NCBI GenBank assembly: GCA_023411035.1
Contig: JAEYPE010000034.1
Span: forward strand, 1 to 64,000
DNA: 64,000 nucleotides
Direction: 5' to 3'
Source of the DNA: Pseudomonadota bacterium
GTDB lineage: Bacteria > Pseudomonadota > Alphaproteobacteria > Azospirillales > Azospirillaceae
Shown: positions 18,450 through 27,208 of the stretch, piece by piece
Position numbering within the stretch: the stretch's first letter is position 1
Layout: every line of letters begins with the position of its first letter
Translations under genes and position numbers: made by a program
The notes under the pieces: generated by a model
Told to the model about the DNA's origin: nothing
Database searches by the model: none
Seen by the model: only the letters and a program-made list of their open reading frames with translations

Positions 18450-19502
18450 TCAGTTCGATACCGGGAGCGCGAAGATCTGGCCGGGATAGATCAGGTCCGG
18501 ATCGCGGATCTGGTTGCGGTTGGCCTCGTAGATCAGCGTGTACTGCACGCCGCGCCCGTAGGTGGAGCGGGCGATCCGCCACAGGCTGTTGCCGGGCTGG
18601 ACGACCATCGACCGCCCTTCCGGCAGGTTGGCCGGAACCTCCGACACCTGCACCGGCAGTTCGACGCGGGCGGTGACCTTACCCGAGTCGGTCACCTGAT
18701 CGGCGCGCAGCGTATAGACGCCCGGCGGCACGGCCCGTTCGGGACGCAGCCGCCAATGGCCGTCCGGATCGGTGTGGGCGCGCCCGACCATCAGGTTGTC
18801 GAGGTAGAGCTGCACGTCGCTTCCCGGCTGCGCCCGGCCGCCCATGGCGATCTGGCCGGAGGCGTCGTAATCCATGCTTTCCAGAGACACGCCCCCCGGC
18901 GGCGGGGGCGGGGCGGCACCACGGGCGGCCGGGGCGACGGGAGCCTTCGGCGCCTGGAGCACGGTGCTCGCCCCCAGCCCGTCGCGCGGGACGGCGACGG
19001 CCAGCGGCCCGGTGGGCGTCTCGGAGGAGGCGCCGCCGGTTGCGGGCGGCGGTTCCGGCACCATGACGACCACCACACGCTCCGACGGGGTCGGCTCGGC
19101 GGCGGGGGTGGTGCGCTCCGACAGGCTCAGTTCGCGGGCGCCGGGGGACAGGGGCTGGTCGGGAAGGAGGACCCATTCGCCGCGCGCGTCGGCGCTGACG
19201 GAGCCCAGCGACCGCTCCCCGTCATGGACGGTCACGGACGATCCCGGAGTCGCGCGGCCCGCCATCACGGTGGCGCCGTCGGGAGCGACGCGCACGATGT
19301 CGAAGCGCGGCCCGGCGGGCTCCTCCGCGGCCTTGGCCAGGGGGGGCTGCGCCGGAGCCACGCTGCCCAGCGCGATGGCCGTTCCGGAACCGGCCGTTCC
19401 CGAACGCGGACCCGGCGCCGGTGTTTGGTCGAAGGCCAGATACGCAACCGCAGCGGCGGCAACAACCGCCGCCGCACCGCCGAACAGGAGAGCTTGCTTC
19501 AC
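18450..19502 (-). CDS. Membrane-anchored LysM-domain protein with Ig-like repeats
   Basis: A 350-residue envelope protein. The N-terminus has one hydrophobic helix (LLFGGAAAVVAAAAVAYLAF), a Pro/Ala linker, then two beta-rich Ig-like segments (ATVMAGRATPGSSVTVHDGE and QIAMGGRAQPGSDVQLYLDN) and a C-terminal LysM domain from about residue 297 (MVVQPGNSLWRIARSTYGRG ... IYPGQIFALPVS). LysM binds peptidoglycan. Proteins of this layout are frequent in alphaproteobacteria and their role is undetermined. Confidence 0.82.
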   Translation of the reverse strand: MKQALLFGGAAAVVAAAAVAYLAFDQTPAPGPRSGTAGSGTAIALGSVAPAQPPLAKAAEEPAGPRFDIVRVAPDGATVMAGRATPGSSVTVHDGERSLGSVSADARGEWVLLPDQPLSPGARELSLSERTTPAAEPTPSERVVVVMVPEPPPATGGASSETPTGPLAVAVPRDGLGASTVLQAPKAPVAPAARGAAPPPPPGGVSLESMDYDASGQIAMGGRAQPGSDVQLYLDNLMVGRAHTDPDGHWRLRPERAVPPGVYTLRADQVTDSGKVTARVELPVQVSEVPANLPEGRSMVVQPGNSLWRIARSTYGRGVQYTLIYEANRNQIRDPDLIYPGQIFALPVSN

Positions 19503-19668
19503 GGGAGCACCGCCGCATCACCACCGGCTGAAACGCCGGCCGGCAGCAGGATAGCAGATTGCGGCTGCCGAACTGAACACCGCCGATGGAGCAGGGCCTA
19601 GCCGCATCGGGACCCGCGCACCGCCTTCGCGCCGCCGTGACAGCCGCCGGACGGTTCATCCTCCACGC

Positions 19669-19860
19669 TCACTTCACCAGCTTGGCCACCTTCGCGGAAA
19701 GACCCGCATCCGCCGCCTGGACCGCCCCGGCGGCGCCCGCATTCGCCTTGCCCCCGTTGGACAGGATGCCGAGCCCGCCCCCGAAACCGCCCCCGAAGCC
19801 AAGAAACAGAAGCGCGGCGACCGCGATGGCGGCCAGGGCGTTGACGACGCGCGAATCCAT
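19669..19860 (-). CDS. Small glycine-rich membrane protein
   Basis: A 63-residue protein starting MDSRVVNALAAIAVAALLFLG, with one transmembrane helix (about 8-24), a Gly-rich turn GFGGGFGGGLG and an Ala/Lys-rich tail. GGGAGG lies 8 bases before the ATG, which supports expression. No family is recognised. It lies on the minus strand between the LysM gene and the divergent LOG gene. Confidence 0.6.
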   Translation of the reverse strand: MDSRVVNALAAIAVAALLFLGFGGGFGGGLGILSNGGKANAGAAGAVQAADAGLSAKVAKLVK

Positions 19861-20002
19861 ATGATCCCTCCCGTTGGGCTGAAGTCCGATGTCCGGGTAG
19901 ACGCCGCCCCGGCTTTGCTATTCCCTTGCCTTTAGGTGACCCCGCCGGGCGCACCGGAACAGTCACCGGAACGTCTACCCAACCGGCGAGAAAGGGTGAA
20001 CG

Positions 20003-20587
20003 ATGAAGGCTCCGAAATCCGTCTGCGTCTATTGCGGCTCATCCAGCCGCGTCGCCGATGTACACAAGGATGCCGCCCATATGTTGGGCGACGGGCTGGC
20101 CCGGCGGGGCATCCAGCTCGTCTACGGCGGCGGGCGGGTCGGGCTGATGGGCATCGCCGCCGATGCGGCGCTGGCCGCCGGGGGCCGCGTCGTCGGCATC
20201 ATCCCGGAGCACATCCAGGCCGCGGAGATCGAGCACACCGGCCTGACCGAACTGCTGGTCGTGGACAGCATGCACACACGCAAGCGCATGATGGTGGACC
20301 GCTCCGACGCCTTCGTGGTGCTGCCCGGCGGCCTCGGCACGCTGGACGAGGCTTTCGAGATCCTGACCTGGAAGCAGTTGCACCTGCACGACAAGCCGGT
20401 GGTGATCGTGGATGTGGACGGCTACTGGCGCCCGCTGCTCGGGCTGGTCGACCACATGGTGGCGCAGGGATTCGCCCAGGCGTCCCACCGCGCCCTGTTC
20501 ACCGTCGTCGATGATGTGGACAGCGTGTTCGCCGCGCTGGCCCATGAACCGGAGCCCGCACTGAAGATCCGCACACAGAAGCTCTAA
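20003..20587 (+). CDS. LOG-family nucleoside 5'-monophosphate phosphoribohydrolase
   Basis: A 194-residue Rossmann-fold protein of the LOG family (formerly annotated lysine decarboxylase). The signature PGGLGTLDEAFE with the preceding RKRMMVDRSDAF is intact, and LVYGGGRVGLMG forms the nucleotide site. Family members release adenine-type bases or active cytokinin from ribotides; in a plant-associated organism cytokinin activation is possible, but a general purine salvage or detoxifying role is equally likely. It stands alone, 240 bp upstream of icd. Confidence 0.88.
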   Translation: MKAPKSVCVYCGSSSRVADVHKDAAHMLGDGLARRGIQLVYGGGRVGLMGIAADAALAAGGRVVGIIPEHIQAAEIEHTGLTELLVVDSMHTRKRMMVDRSDAFVVLPGGLGTLDEAFEILTWKQLHLHDKPVVIVDVDGYWRPLLGLVDHMVAQGFAQASHRALFTVVDDVDSVFAALAHEPEPALKIRTQKL

Positions 20588-20827
20588 AAAAGCCAAGTGG
20601 TAGGACCAGATCACGCAAATCGCGCCGCTTTCCGTGCAATATCGTCTGTTTCGACGCCCCGCGGTCCTTTCTTTCGACAGTGCCCCGGTGCTATATAACC
20701 GCCATCCGTTTTCGTCCGGGGAACCGGGGCCCGTCTTCGGACGGAAGTCCCGGCCCGTGCCCTCGCACCGCGCGCCCGGCGTCCAAGCATAAGACAACCC
20801 CTACCCGTTCGGGGAGAACTCGCACCC

Positions 20828-22051
20828 ATGACGAAGATCAAGGTAGCCAATCCGGTCGTCGAACTCGACGGCGACGAGATGACGCGCATCATCTGGCAGT
20901 TCATCAAGGACAAGCTGATCCTGCCGTACCTCGACATCGACCTGAAGTACTACGATCTCGGCATCGAGAACCGCGACAAGACGGACGACCGCGTCACGGT
21001 CGAATCGGCCAACGCGATCAAGCAGTACGGCGTCGGCGTCAAGTGCGCGACCATCACCCCGGACGAGGCGCGGGTGACGGAGTTCAACCTCAAGAAGATG
21101 TGGAAGTCGCCGAACGGCACGATCCGCAACATCCTGGGCGGCACCGTCTTCCGCGAGCCGATCGTCTGCTCCAACGTTCCGCGCTACGTTCCGGGCTGGA
21201 CCAAGCCGATCATCATCGGCCGTCACGCCTTCGGCGACCAGTACAAGGCCACCGACTTCGTCGTTCCCGGCAAGGGCAAGCTGACCATCAAGTGGGTGCC
21301 GGAGGGCGGCGGCGAGCCGATCGAGCACGAAGTGTACGACTTCCCCGGCGGCGGCGTCGCCATGGGCATGTACAACCTGGACGAGTCGATCAAGGGCTTC
21401 GCCCACTCCAGCTTCATGTACGGCCTGGAGCGCGGCTACTCGGTCTATCTGTCCACCAAGAACACGATCCTGAAGGCGTATGACGGGCGCTTCAAGGATA
21501 TCTTCCAGTCGGTGTTCGACGAGACCTACGCCGCCCAGTTCAAGGCCAAGGGCCTCGTCTACGAGCACCGCCTGATCGACGACATGGTGGCCTCCGCCCT
21601 GAAGTGGGAAGGCGGCTTCGTGTGGGCCTGCAAGAACTACGACGGCGACGTGGAGTCGGACGTGGTGGCGCAGGGCTTCGGCTCGCTGGGCCTGATGACC
21701 TCTGTGCTGGTCACGCCGGACGGCAAGACCGTCGAGGCCGAGGCCGCCCACGGCACGGTGACCCGCCACTACCGCGAGCACCAGAAGGGCAAGGAGACCT
21801 CCACCAACCCGATCGCCTCGATCTACGCCTGGACGCAGGGTCTGGCCTACCGCGGCAAGTTCGACAACACGCCGGACGTCGTGAAGTTCGCCCAGACGCT
21901 GGAGCGCGTCTGCGTCGAGACCGTCGAGTCGGGCTTCATGACCAAGGATCTGGCGATCCTCATCGGTCCGGAGCAGCCCTGGCTGACCACCAAGCAGTTC
22001 CTCGACAAGCTGGACGAGAACCTGCAGGCGAAGATGGCCGCCTGGGCGTAA
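20828..22051 (+). CDS. icd: NADP-dependent isocitrate dehydrogenase (mammalian-type dimer)
   Basis: TCA-cycle enzyme converting isocitrate to 2-oxoglutarate with NADP. The 407-residue product begins [19 protein letters not shown] and ends as the homodimeric eukaryote-like subfamily does, with the [19 protein letters not shown] coenzyme-binding region. It is the form usual in alphaproteobacteria. A TATATAA sequence about 135 bp upstream may be the promoter -10, and a strong terminator follows. A second ICDH of another lineage lies 2.4 kb further on. Confidence 0.96.
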   Translation: MTKIKVANPVVELDGDEMTRIIWQFIKDKLILPYLDIDLKYYDLGIENRDKTDDRVTVESANAIKQYGVGVKCATITPDEARVTEFNLKKMWKSPNGTIRNILGGTVFREPIVCSNVPRYVPGWTKPIIIGRHAFGDQYKATDFVVPGKGKLTIKWVPEGGGEPIEHEVYDFPGGGVAMGMYNLDESIKGFAHSSFMYGLERGYSVYLSTKNTILKAYDGRFKDIFQSVFDETYAAQFKAKGLVYEHRLIDDMVASALKWEGGFVWACKNYDGDVESDVVAQGFGSLGLMTSVLVTPDGKTVEAEAAHGTVTRHYREHQKGKETSTNPIASIYAWTQGLAYRGKFDNTPDVVKFAQTLERVCVETVESGFMTKDLAILIGPEQPWLTTKQFLDKLDENLQAKMAAWA

Positions 22052-22136
22052 GGTTCCGGCCCGCAAGGGCCGCCCGAACGTCAGGTGCGACGTCGCGTCC
22101 CGGTCAAACGGGACGCCCAGTCGATGTAAAGTTGCA

Positions 22137-22164
22137 GCGGGGAGTTTCGGCTCCCCGCTTTTTT
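22137..22164 (+). terminator. Rho-independent terminator after icd
   Basis: Perfect 8-bp stem GCGGGGAG-TTTCGG-CTCCCCGC followed by six T residues, 86 bp after the icd stop. Confidence 0.92.
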
Positions 22165-22223
22165 CTTGCCCGCACGGCCTGATGCCGGCGTGCTTCTGAT
22201 GAACCAGATCCCGAGAATTTCCC

Positions 22224-22604
22224 ATGGCCAAGGACATCTTCCGTGTCGTCGTCATCGGCGCCGGCGAAACCGGAACCCCCCTGCTTCAGCAACTTTTGGA
22301 CGCTCCCTTCGTGGAGATCCTGGGCGTCGCCGACCTGGACGCCGAGGCGCCCGGCATGCGGCTCGCCCGCGCGCGCGGCGTCACCACCACGACCGACTTC
22401 ATGGAGCTCGCCCGGCTTGGCGAGGAGGTGGACGTGCTGATCGACGTGACCGGCGTGGCGAAGGTGCGCGAGGCGCTGCGCCAGCACATGCAGGACAGCG
22501 GCAACCACCACACGCTGATCGTCCACGAGATGCTTGTGCAGCTCATGCTGTCGCTGCTGAGCGGGCGTCTGGTGCAGTTGAAGCACGGGGTCGAGGAGTA
22601 CTGA
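22224..22604 (+). CDS. Stand-alone Rossmann-fold nucleotide-binding protein
   Basis: A 126-residue protein composed of little more than one NAD(P)-binding Rossmann unit: FRVVVIGAGETGTPLLQQLL holds the GxGxxG loop, and VEILGVADLDAEAPGM an acidic residue after strand 2, as in the N-terminal half of Gfo/Idh/MocA oxidoreductases. The catalytic C-terminal domain is absent, so it may be a redox or ligand sensor rather than an enzyme. ATG at 22224 is the natural start. It lies 72 bp upstream of the exoD-like gene. Confidence 0.7.
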   Translation: MAKDIFRVVVIGAGETGTPLLQQLLDAPFVEILGVADLDAEAPGMRLARARGVTTTTDFMELARLGEEVDVLIDVTGVAKVREALRQHMQDSGNHHTLIVHEMLVQLMLSLLSGRLVQLKHGVEEY

Positions 22605-22676
22605 TCGCCCCCTTCCCCTTTCCCGGACGGGCCTGCGGCACCACATGCACGCGGCAGGGACGGGAAAGGGGCAACC

Positions 22677-23291
22677 ATGGTCATCGACACGAAGGACCCG
22701 GCACGGGCATCCGCGCTGCTGAAGCGGCTGCACGGACGCATGACCGGCGACAAGCCGACGCTGGGGGAGGTCCTGGGCCATCTCGGCGACCGGGCGCCGG
22801 GCTTTCTCCTGCTGGCGCTGGCCATCCCGGCCGTCGTGCCGACGCCGGGCCTTCCGGCGGGCATGATCTTCGGCACGGTGCTGGCGCTGGTGGCGATTCA
22901 GATGATCGTGGGCCGCGACCGGCTGGAGGTGCCGGGCTGGATCGGGCGCCGCCGCGTGGCGCGCACCACCCTGGAAAAGATCGTGGAGAAGGGAACGCCG
23001 TTGGTGGAGCGGCTGGAGGCCCGGCTGCGGACGCGCTGGCCATCGCTGACGCGCGAGGGCGTTCTGCGGCCGCTGGGCGTCTTCGTGCTGGCGATGGGGG
23101 TCCTGATCGCCCTGCCCATCCCCTTCGGCAACACCTTGCCCGGTCTGGCGGTGCTGGTGATCGCGCTGGGGCTGATCGTCAAGGACGGTCTGGCGGTCGC
23201 CGCCGGCCTGGGTCTGGGTGTCGCGGCGGCGGGAGTGTCGGCGACTCTGATCGCCGGAAGCTGGTGGGCCATCGCCTCGGCGCCGCTCTGA
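22677..23291 (+). CDS. ExoD-family exopolysaccharide synthesis-associated membrane protein
   Basis: A 204-residue inner-membrane protein of the ExoD family. Typical segments are LGEVLGHLGDRAPGFLLLAL and AIPAVVPTPGLPAGMIFG, then a cytoplasmic stretch of basic residues, and a C-terminal pair of long hydrophobic helices including LPIPFGNTLPGLAVLVIALG. ExoD affects exopolysaccharide production and alkaline tolerance in rhizobia; the molecular activity is unknown. No exopolysaccharide genes are nearby. The ATG at 22677 follows a purine-rich stretch (GGGAAAGGGG). Confidence 0.85.
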   Translation: MVIDTKDPARASALLKRLHGRMTGDKPTLGEVLGHLGDRAPGFLLLALAIPAVVPTPGLPAGMIFGTVLALVAIQMIVGRDRLEVPGWIGRRRVARTTLEKIVEKGTPLVERLEARLRTRWPSLTREGVLRPLGVFVLAMGVLIALPIPFGNTLPGLAVLVIALGLIVKDGLAVAAGLGLGVAAAGVSATLIAGSWWAIASAPL

Positions 23292-23399
23292 AGCGCCGAT
23301 CGAAGAGGCGCGCCGAATCGCGTGACGCGCCGGGCGGGCGCCCGTGTGGAGAGAGCGCCCGAATTCCGGAAATGCCGGCGGAAATTACGTCGGCGGAAA

Positions 23400-23768
23400 T
23401 TACGCCACGCCGACGCTACGGTCCTCGTCGCGCTTCTTGCCGGAGGAGGCCGGCTGGTAGGCCACCGCCGCATGCTCGGCGCAGTAAGGCAGGCCGGGCA
23501 GCGAGGGCTTGCCGCAGAAATGGAAATCCTGGTGCTTCGGATCGCCGACCGGCCATTTGCACATGCGCTCGGTCAGGGCGAGGATCGTCGCGCCGCGGGT
23601 CGGCTTCTTCTTGATCGGCGAAGGGCGTCCGGACAGGCCGAGACGGTGCGCCTTCCCAATCACCGCGTTGCGGGTGATGTCGCCCAGGATGTCCGCGATT
23701 TCACTCGCGCTCAGCCCCTGGGACCAGAGGTCCTTAAGCTGCTGAACCCGCTCGTCCGTCCAACTCAT
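23400..23768 (-). CDS. gcrA: Cell-cycle regulator GcrA
   Basis: Alphaproteobacterial transcription factor that binds sigma-70 RNA polymerase and methylated GANTC promoters and controls cell-division and often flagellar genes. The 122-residue protein starts with the diagnostic MSWTDERVQQLKDLWSQGLS, followed by ITRNAVIGKAHRLGLSGRP (helix-turn-helix), and ends with the Cys/His-containing sigma-binding domain (CKWPVGDP, FCGKPSLPGLPYCAEH). A pair of palindromes sits directly upstream. Confidence 0.95.
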   Translation of the reverse strand: MSWTDERVQQLKDLWSQGLSASEIADILGDITRNAVIGKAHRLGLSGRPSPIKKKPTRGATILALTERMCKWPVGDPKHQDFHFCGKPSLPGLPYCAEHAAVAYQPASSGKKRDEDRSVGVA

Positions 23769-23785
23769 CCCCTGTCTCCCGTGGT

Positions 23786-23812
23786 CCGGTAACCGGTGAC
23801 TTGGTTAACCAA
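23786..23812. promoter_or_regulatory. Paired palindromes upstream of gcrA
   Basis: CCGGTAACCGG (23786-23796) and the perfect 12-bp palindrome TTGGTTAACCAA (23801-23812) lie 18-44 bp upstream of the gcrA start codon. They share a GGTTAACC/GGTAACC core, suggesting a dimeric repressor or activator operator. No standard CtrA box (TTAA-N7-TTAA) was found. Confidence 0.45.
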
Positions 23813-23943
23813 TATACCTTCCGACCAGACGGTCGTTTTCCATAAGGCGCAATATTTTGTGCCCAATGGTCACCAACCTACCAGATGGACACATAGAGGG
23901 ATAGGGGGCTTGAGCAACATTCCTGTGCATAAGTCTGTGGGTG

Positions 23944-24288
23944 TTATGAGTTCAACGCGCCGTACACCTCCTCGGCTATGGCCGAAAGGGTCACTCGGTC
24001 GAGGTTACCCGTTACGGCCCACGCCAAACCGTTGTCCCGCCAATAAAATGCCTGGACGTTGCCGTCCTGGGCGAACCGAAAGGACGTATCCGGCCCGTCG
24101 AAGGCCGGACGGATGTAGAGGGTAATGCGGCGACCCGCCGCATCCCGGTCGGCGCCGACCTCCACGGTGATGACCCGGTGAGCGGCAACGGCATCGGCCA
24201 CGAAGGCCGCCGCGCCGCTCCCCGTCCCGCAGCGCGTGGCGGTTGGCCAGTGCCGCGGCACCTGCGCGGCGATAGCCCGCTCATCCAC
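23944..24288 (-). CDS. Anti-sigma-factor-like C-terminal domain protein, probably internally truncated
   Basis: A 114-residue ORF with a GTG start. Its second half (AGRRITLYIRPAFDGPDTSF ... AFYWRDNGLAWAVTGNLDR) matches the C-terminal region of ECF anti-sigma factors (GRRxTLYVRP..., YWRDGxLxYALVG-L). The first half has AAHRVITVEVGADRD, which in full-length relatives is followed by about 50 more residues that are missing here. The zinc-finger/TM N-terminus is also absent, and no ECF sigma gene is adjacent. It may be a remnant or a reduced functional form. Confidence 0.55.
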   Translation of the reverse strand: MDERAIAAQVPRHWPTATRCGTGSGAAAFVADAVAAHRVITVEVGADRDAAGRRITLYIRPAFDGPDTSFRFAQDGNVQAFYWRDNGLAWAVTGNLDRVTLSAIAEEVYGALNS

Positions 24289-24356
24289 GGATTTTCCAAG
24301 GGGAACGGATCAGGAGGCGGCTTTGGCGGAGACGCCCGGCTGTGGACGATTATTCC

Positions 24357-24421
24357 ACCGCTTCGCGGAACCGTCTTTTCAACCGCTTCGCGGAACCGTC
24401 TTTTCAACCGCTTCGCGGTTC
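24357..24421. repeat. 25-bp tandem repeat with hairpin core
   Basis: The unit ACCGCTTCGCGGAACCGTCT plus TTTCA is present twice exactly (24357-24381, 24382-24406), with a partial third copy ending in AACCGCTTCGCGGTT, a perfect 6-bp stem with a 3-base loop. The array begins at the stop codon of the following minus-strand gene and may act as its transcript end. Confidence 0.85.
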
Positions 24422-25865
24422 AGGCCGCCGAAAAGCCGGACTTTCCGTCGAAGTTGCACAGGTTTTCCGTCTGGGTGAAATCCAGCCCGGCGCGGGCGAG
24501 GCCCGCCAGAAGCTCCACGATGTCGGCGTGGCCGACCGCCACCCCCTCCGGCGCCAGGAAGCGGCAGCGCCAGTGGTCGGTGCAGAAGACGCCCACGTTG
24601 CCGTCCGGCCAGACCTTCTGCGAACGGTTGGAGATGCTGCACAGGCGCAGCGCCGGGGTGCCCACCGGCTGCACCAGCCCGGCCAACTCGTCCGGATTGC
24701 CGCCCGGCCAATGCAGGAACACGTCCACCCCGACCAGTTCCTTCACCGCGGTGCGGCGGGGCGACAGCCGCACCCCGGACTCGTAGGCGGGGCGCGCGGT
24801 GACGGCGTAGCCGACGCTGGGAAGGGTCACCGGCATCTGGCCCAGCCGCTCCACCACAGCGTCGGCGAAGGCGTGGGTGCCGACGCGCAGGCGGCTGACC
24901 CCGCGGTTGAAGATGTCGACCGTGTGGACGCCGTCCTCGATGGTCTTGAGCCAGGCGTTGTGGATGCGCGCCGCCACGTCGCCCTGACCGATGTGGACCA
25001 GCATCATCACCGCGGCCATCAGCAGGCCGGAGGGGTTGGCGATCCCCTGCCCCGCGATCATCGGGGCGGAGCCGTGGATCGCCTCGAACATGGCGCAGGC
25101 GTCGCCGATGTTGGCGGAACCGGCCAGCCCGACCGAGCCGGTGATCTGGGCCGCGATGTCCGACACGATGTCGCCGTAGAGGTTCAGCGTCACGATCACG
25201 TCGAAGCGCTCCGGCTGGTCGGCCAGACGCGCGGCGCCGATGTCCACGATCAGATGGTCGGCCTTGATCTCCGGATATTCGGCGGCGATCTCGTTGAAGA
25301 TCTTCAGGAACAGCCCGTCCGTCATCTTCATGACGTTGTCCTTGACGAAGGCCGTCACCTTGCGCCGGTGGTTGGCGCGGGCGTAGTCGAAGGCGTAGCG
25401 CACGATGCGCTCCGACCCCGGACGGGAGATCAGCTTCACCGACTGGATCACGTCGTCGGTCTGGCGGTGCTCGATCCCGGCGTAGAGGTCTTCCTCGTTC
25501 TCACGGATGATCACCACGTCCATGCGCGGGTGCCGCGTGCGGACATAGGGGTGGTGGGACACGCAGGGCCGCACGTTGGCGAACAGCCCCAGCGTGGTGC
25601 GCGCCGTGACGTTCAGCGACTTGTTGCCGTAGCCCTGGGGCGTGGTGATCGGCCCCTTCAGGAAGACGCGGGTGCGGCGGATCGAACCCCAGCCGGCGGC
25701 GTCCAGCCCGCCCAGATGGCCACGGCGGTAGACCTGCTCGCCCGCCGGCACCTCCTCCACCTTCAGGCGGGCGCCGGCGGCCTCCATCACGTGAAGCACC
25801 GCGTCGGTGATCTCCGGACCGATGCCGTCGCCGCGGGCGACCGTGATGGGGGTGGTTTCGCGCAT
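24420..25865 (-). CDS. Second isocitrate dehydrogenase, Thermus/Rickettsia-like long form
   Basis: A 481-residue member of the isocitrate/isopropylmalate dehydrogenase family. The core has ITVARGDGIGPEITDAVL, FLKGPITTPQGYGNKSLNV, RENEEDLYAGIEHRQT and FEAIHGSAPMIAGQGIANPS. After the core comes an extra C-terminal domain of about 140 residues with VGVDVFLHWPG, SISNRSQKVWPDGN and TDHWRCRFLAPEG, as in Thermus thermophilus ICDH (496 residues). It therefore belongs to a different lineage from the icd gene at 20828. NAD or NADP preference cannot be decided by eye. Confidence 0.85.
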   Translation of the reverse strand: MRETTPITVARGDGIGPEITDAVLHVMEAAGARLKVEEVPAGEQVYRRGHLGGLDAAGWGSIRRTRVFLKGPITTPQGYGNKSLNVTARTTLGLFANVRPCVSHHPYVRTRHPRMDVVIIRENEEDLYAGIEHRQTDDVIQSVKLISRPGSERIVRYAFDYARANHRRKVTAFVKDNVMKMTDGLFLKIFNEIAAEYPEIKADHLIVDIGAARLADQPERFDVIVTLNLYGDIVSDIAAQITGSVGLAGSANIGDACAMFEAIHGSAPMIAGQGIANPSGLLMAAVMMLVHIGQGDVAARIHNAWLKTIEDGVHTVDIFNRGVSRLRVGTHAFADAVVERLGQMPVTLPSVGYAVTARPAYESGVRLSPRRTAVKELVGVDVFLHWPGGNPDELAGLVQPVGTPALRLCSISNRSQKVWPDGNVGVFCTDHWRCRFLAPEGVAVGHADIVELLAGLARAGLDFTQTENLCNFDGKSGFSAA

Positions 25866-26008
25866 CCATTCACTCCTAGGGACCCCGTCGAGGGGGCCGG
25901 GGCGACCCTAGTCGAAAGCGGGGCCGGAGTCCAATGGCCGGCCCGTTTCCCGCGCCTGCAAAGGCGGTACCGATCGTGCGGCGACTTGCCGCTGCGCGTG
26001 CCTTGCGG

Positions 26009-26329
26009 TCAGCCTTCCCGCCCCACGGTCTGGATGACCTCGAAGCCCTCGAACTGCGGGGGACCGAGATAGAGCGGCTTGCGGTCGCCCGCCCCGCGAT
26101 GGGCGGCGCGGAATTCCTCCGACCGGGTCCAGGCCAGGAAATGCGCCTCCGACTGCCAGACGGTGTGTGAGGAATAGAGGCGGTGGTCCTCGTAACGCGG
26201 GCCGCGCAGCATGTGGAACTCAACGAAGCCGGGGACCTTGTCCAGATGGACCTCGCGGTTCAGCCAGACCTCCTCGAAGTCCTGTTCCATCTCCGGACGC
26301 ACGCGGAAACGGTTCATGGCGATGTACAT
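26009..26329 (-). CDS. Antibiotic biosynthesis monooxygenase (ABM) domain protein
   Basis: A 106-residue ferredoxin-like-fold protein starting MYIAMNRFRVRPEMEQDFEE, with DKVPGFVEFHMLRGP and SHTVWQSEAHFLAWTRSEEF, the pattern of ABM/IsdG-type proteins that degrade heme or oxidise quinone-like substrates. The start at 26329 follows GGGAGG by seven bases. No heme-uptake genes are nearby, so its substrate is open. Confidence 0.82.
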   Translation of the reverse strand: MYIAMNRFRVRPEMEQDFEEVWLNREVHLDKVPGFVEFHMLRGPRYEDHRLYSSHTVWQSEAHFLAWTRSEEFRAAHRGAGDRKPLYLGPPQFEGFEVIQTVGREG

Positions 26330-26422
26330 GGCGAAGCCTCCCGATGCCGTCCTTGAAGGGCCGATCCTCAAGGTGACGGCGGAGGCCCGCCCCGTCAACC
26401 GATCCCCACCATCATTCCAGGG

Positions 26423-27127
26423 CTATATCTCGCCTGCGGCAACCGCGCTTTGCAGGCGCATGATGGTGTCGCTCAGATTCGTTCCCAGGTCGGACGCCAC
26501 AGCCTTCCATGGCATGGACGTCCATTTGCCCTCGTCGGCGGCCTCCTTGCACGCCTTCCGGGTCGCGGACTTGATGTTCACCTCCTTGGGCGATCTGACG
26601 GCGACGTATTCCTTGTAGGCTTTCTCGGCCGCATCCGCCTTCGACAGCTTGCCGCGCAGGATCATGTCGTACAGTTCGACATTCTCCAGAGAATACTCCT
26701 TCTTGGCCTGCTTCAGCAGCAGCTTGAACCAGTATGGAGACTTGAAATAGTCGTTGACCTTCGCTGGCATATCGTCGAACCGCTCCAGATCCGTCACGAC
26801 ATTGCCGGAGATCTTGTTCAGCGCCGCCACCATGTCGGCGCAGGCGTCGGCATAGACCGTATCGCCGTCCTGCTTGGCGGCCTTGCCCGCCGCGTCGAGC
26901 GTCGGGATGTAGCTGCCCGCCGCGGCCTGGAAGGCGCGGGCGTGCTTCTGCGCGTCTGTCACCGTCCTGGCCGCGTCGTAGCTCTTGAGCGCGCTTTCCA
27001 GGCCGGTGGAACTGATCTTGCTGAACAGCTTGCCGAAGCGGCTCTTGGGATCGGGCTTCTTCTTGCCCGTCGCCTTTTCGAAGCGGTCCTTCGCCTTCTT
27101 CCAGGACTCCAGATAGGATTTCGCCAC
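26423..27127 (-). CDS. Helical conserved hypothetical protein
   Basis: A 234-residue Lys- and Ala-rich soluble protein without signal peptide. The GTG at 27127 (VAKSYLESWKKAKDRFEKAT) with AAAGGG upstream is the best start, although the frame is open 147 bases earlier. Long amphipathic helices are predicted throughout, with YWFKLLLKQAKKEYSLENVE in the middle. Its Lys/Asn/Tyr content is higher than in neighbouring genes. No known domain was recognised. Confidence 0.6.
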   Translation of the reverse strand: MAKSYLESWKKAKDRFEKATGKKKPDPKSRFGKLFSKISSTGLESALKSYDAARTVTDAQKHARAFQAAAGSYIPTLDAAGKAAKQDGDTVYADACADMVAALNKISGNVVTDLERFDDMPAKVNDYFKSPYWFKLLLKQAKKEYSLENVELYDMILRGKLSKADAAEKAYKEYVAVRSPKEVNIKSATRKACKEAADEGKWTSMPWKAVASDLGTNLSDTIMRLQSAVAAGEI

Positions 27128-27208
27128 GACCAACCCTTTCTTCCGAACACGAATTGGCCGTGACGATAGGAACGGAATTTTGGTCCGGCAAACGCCGTTG
27201 GGTCCGTT

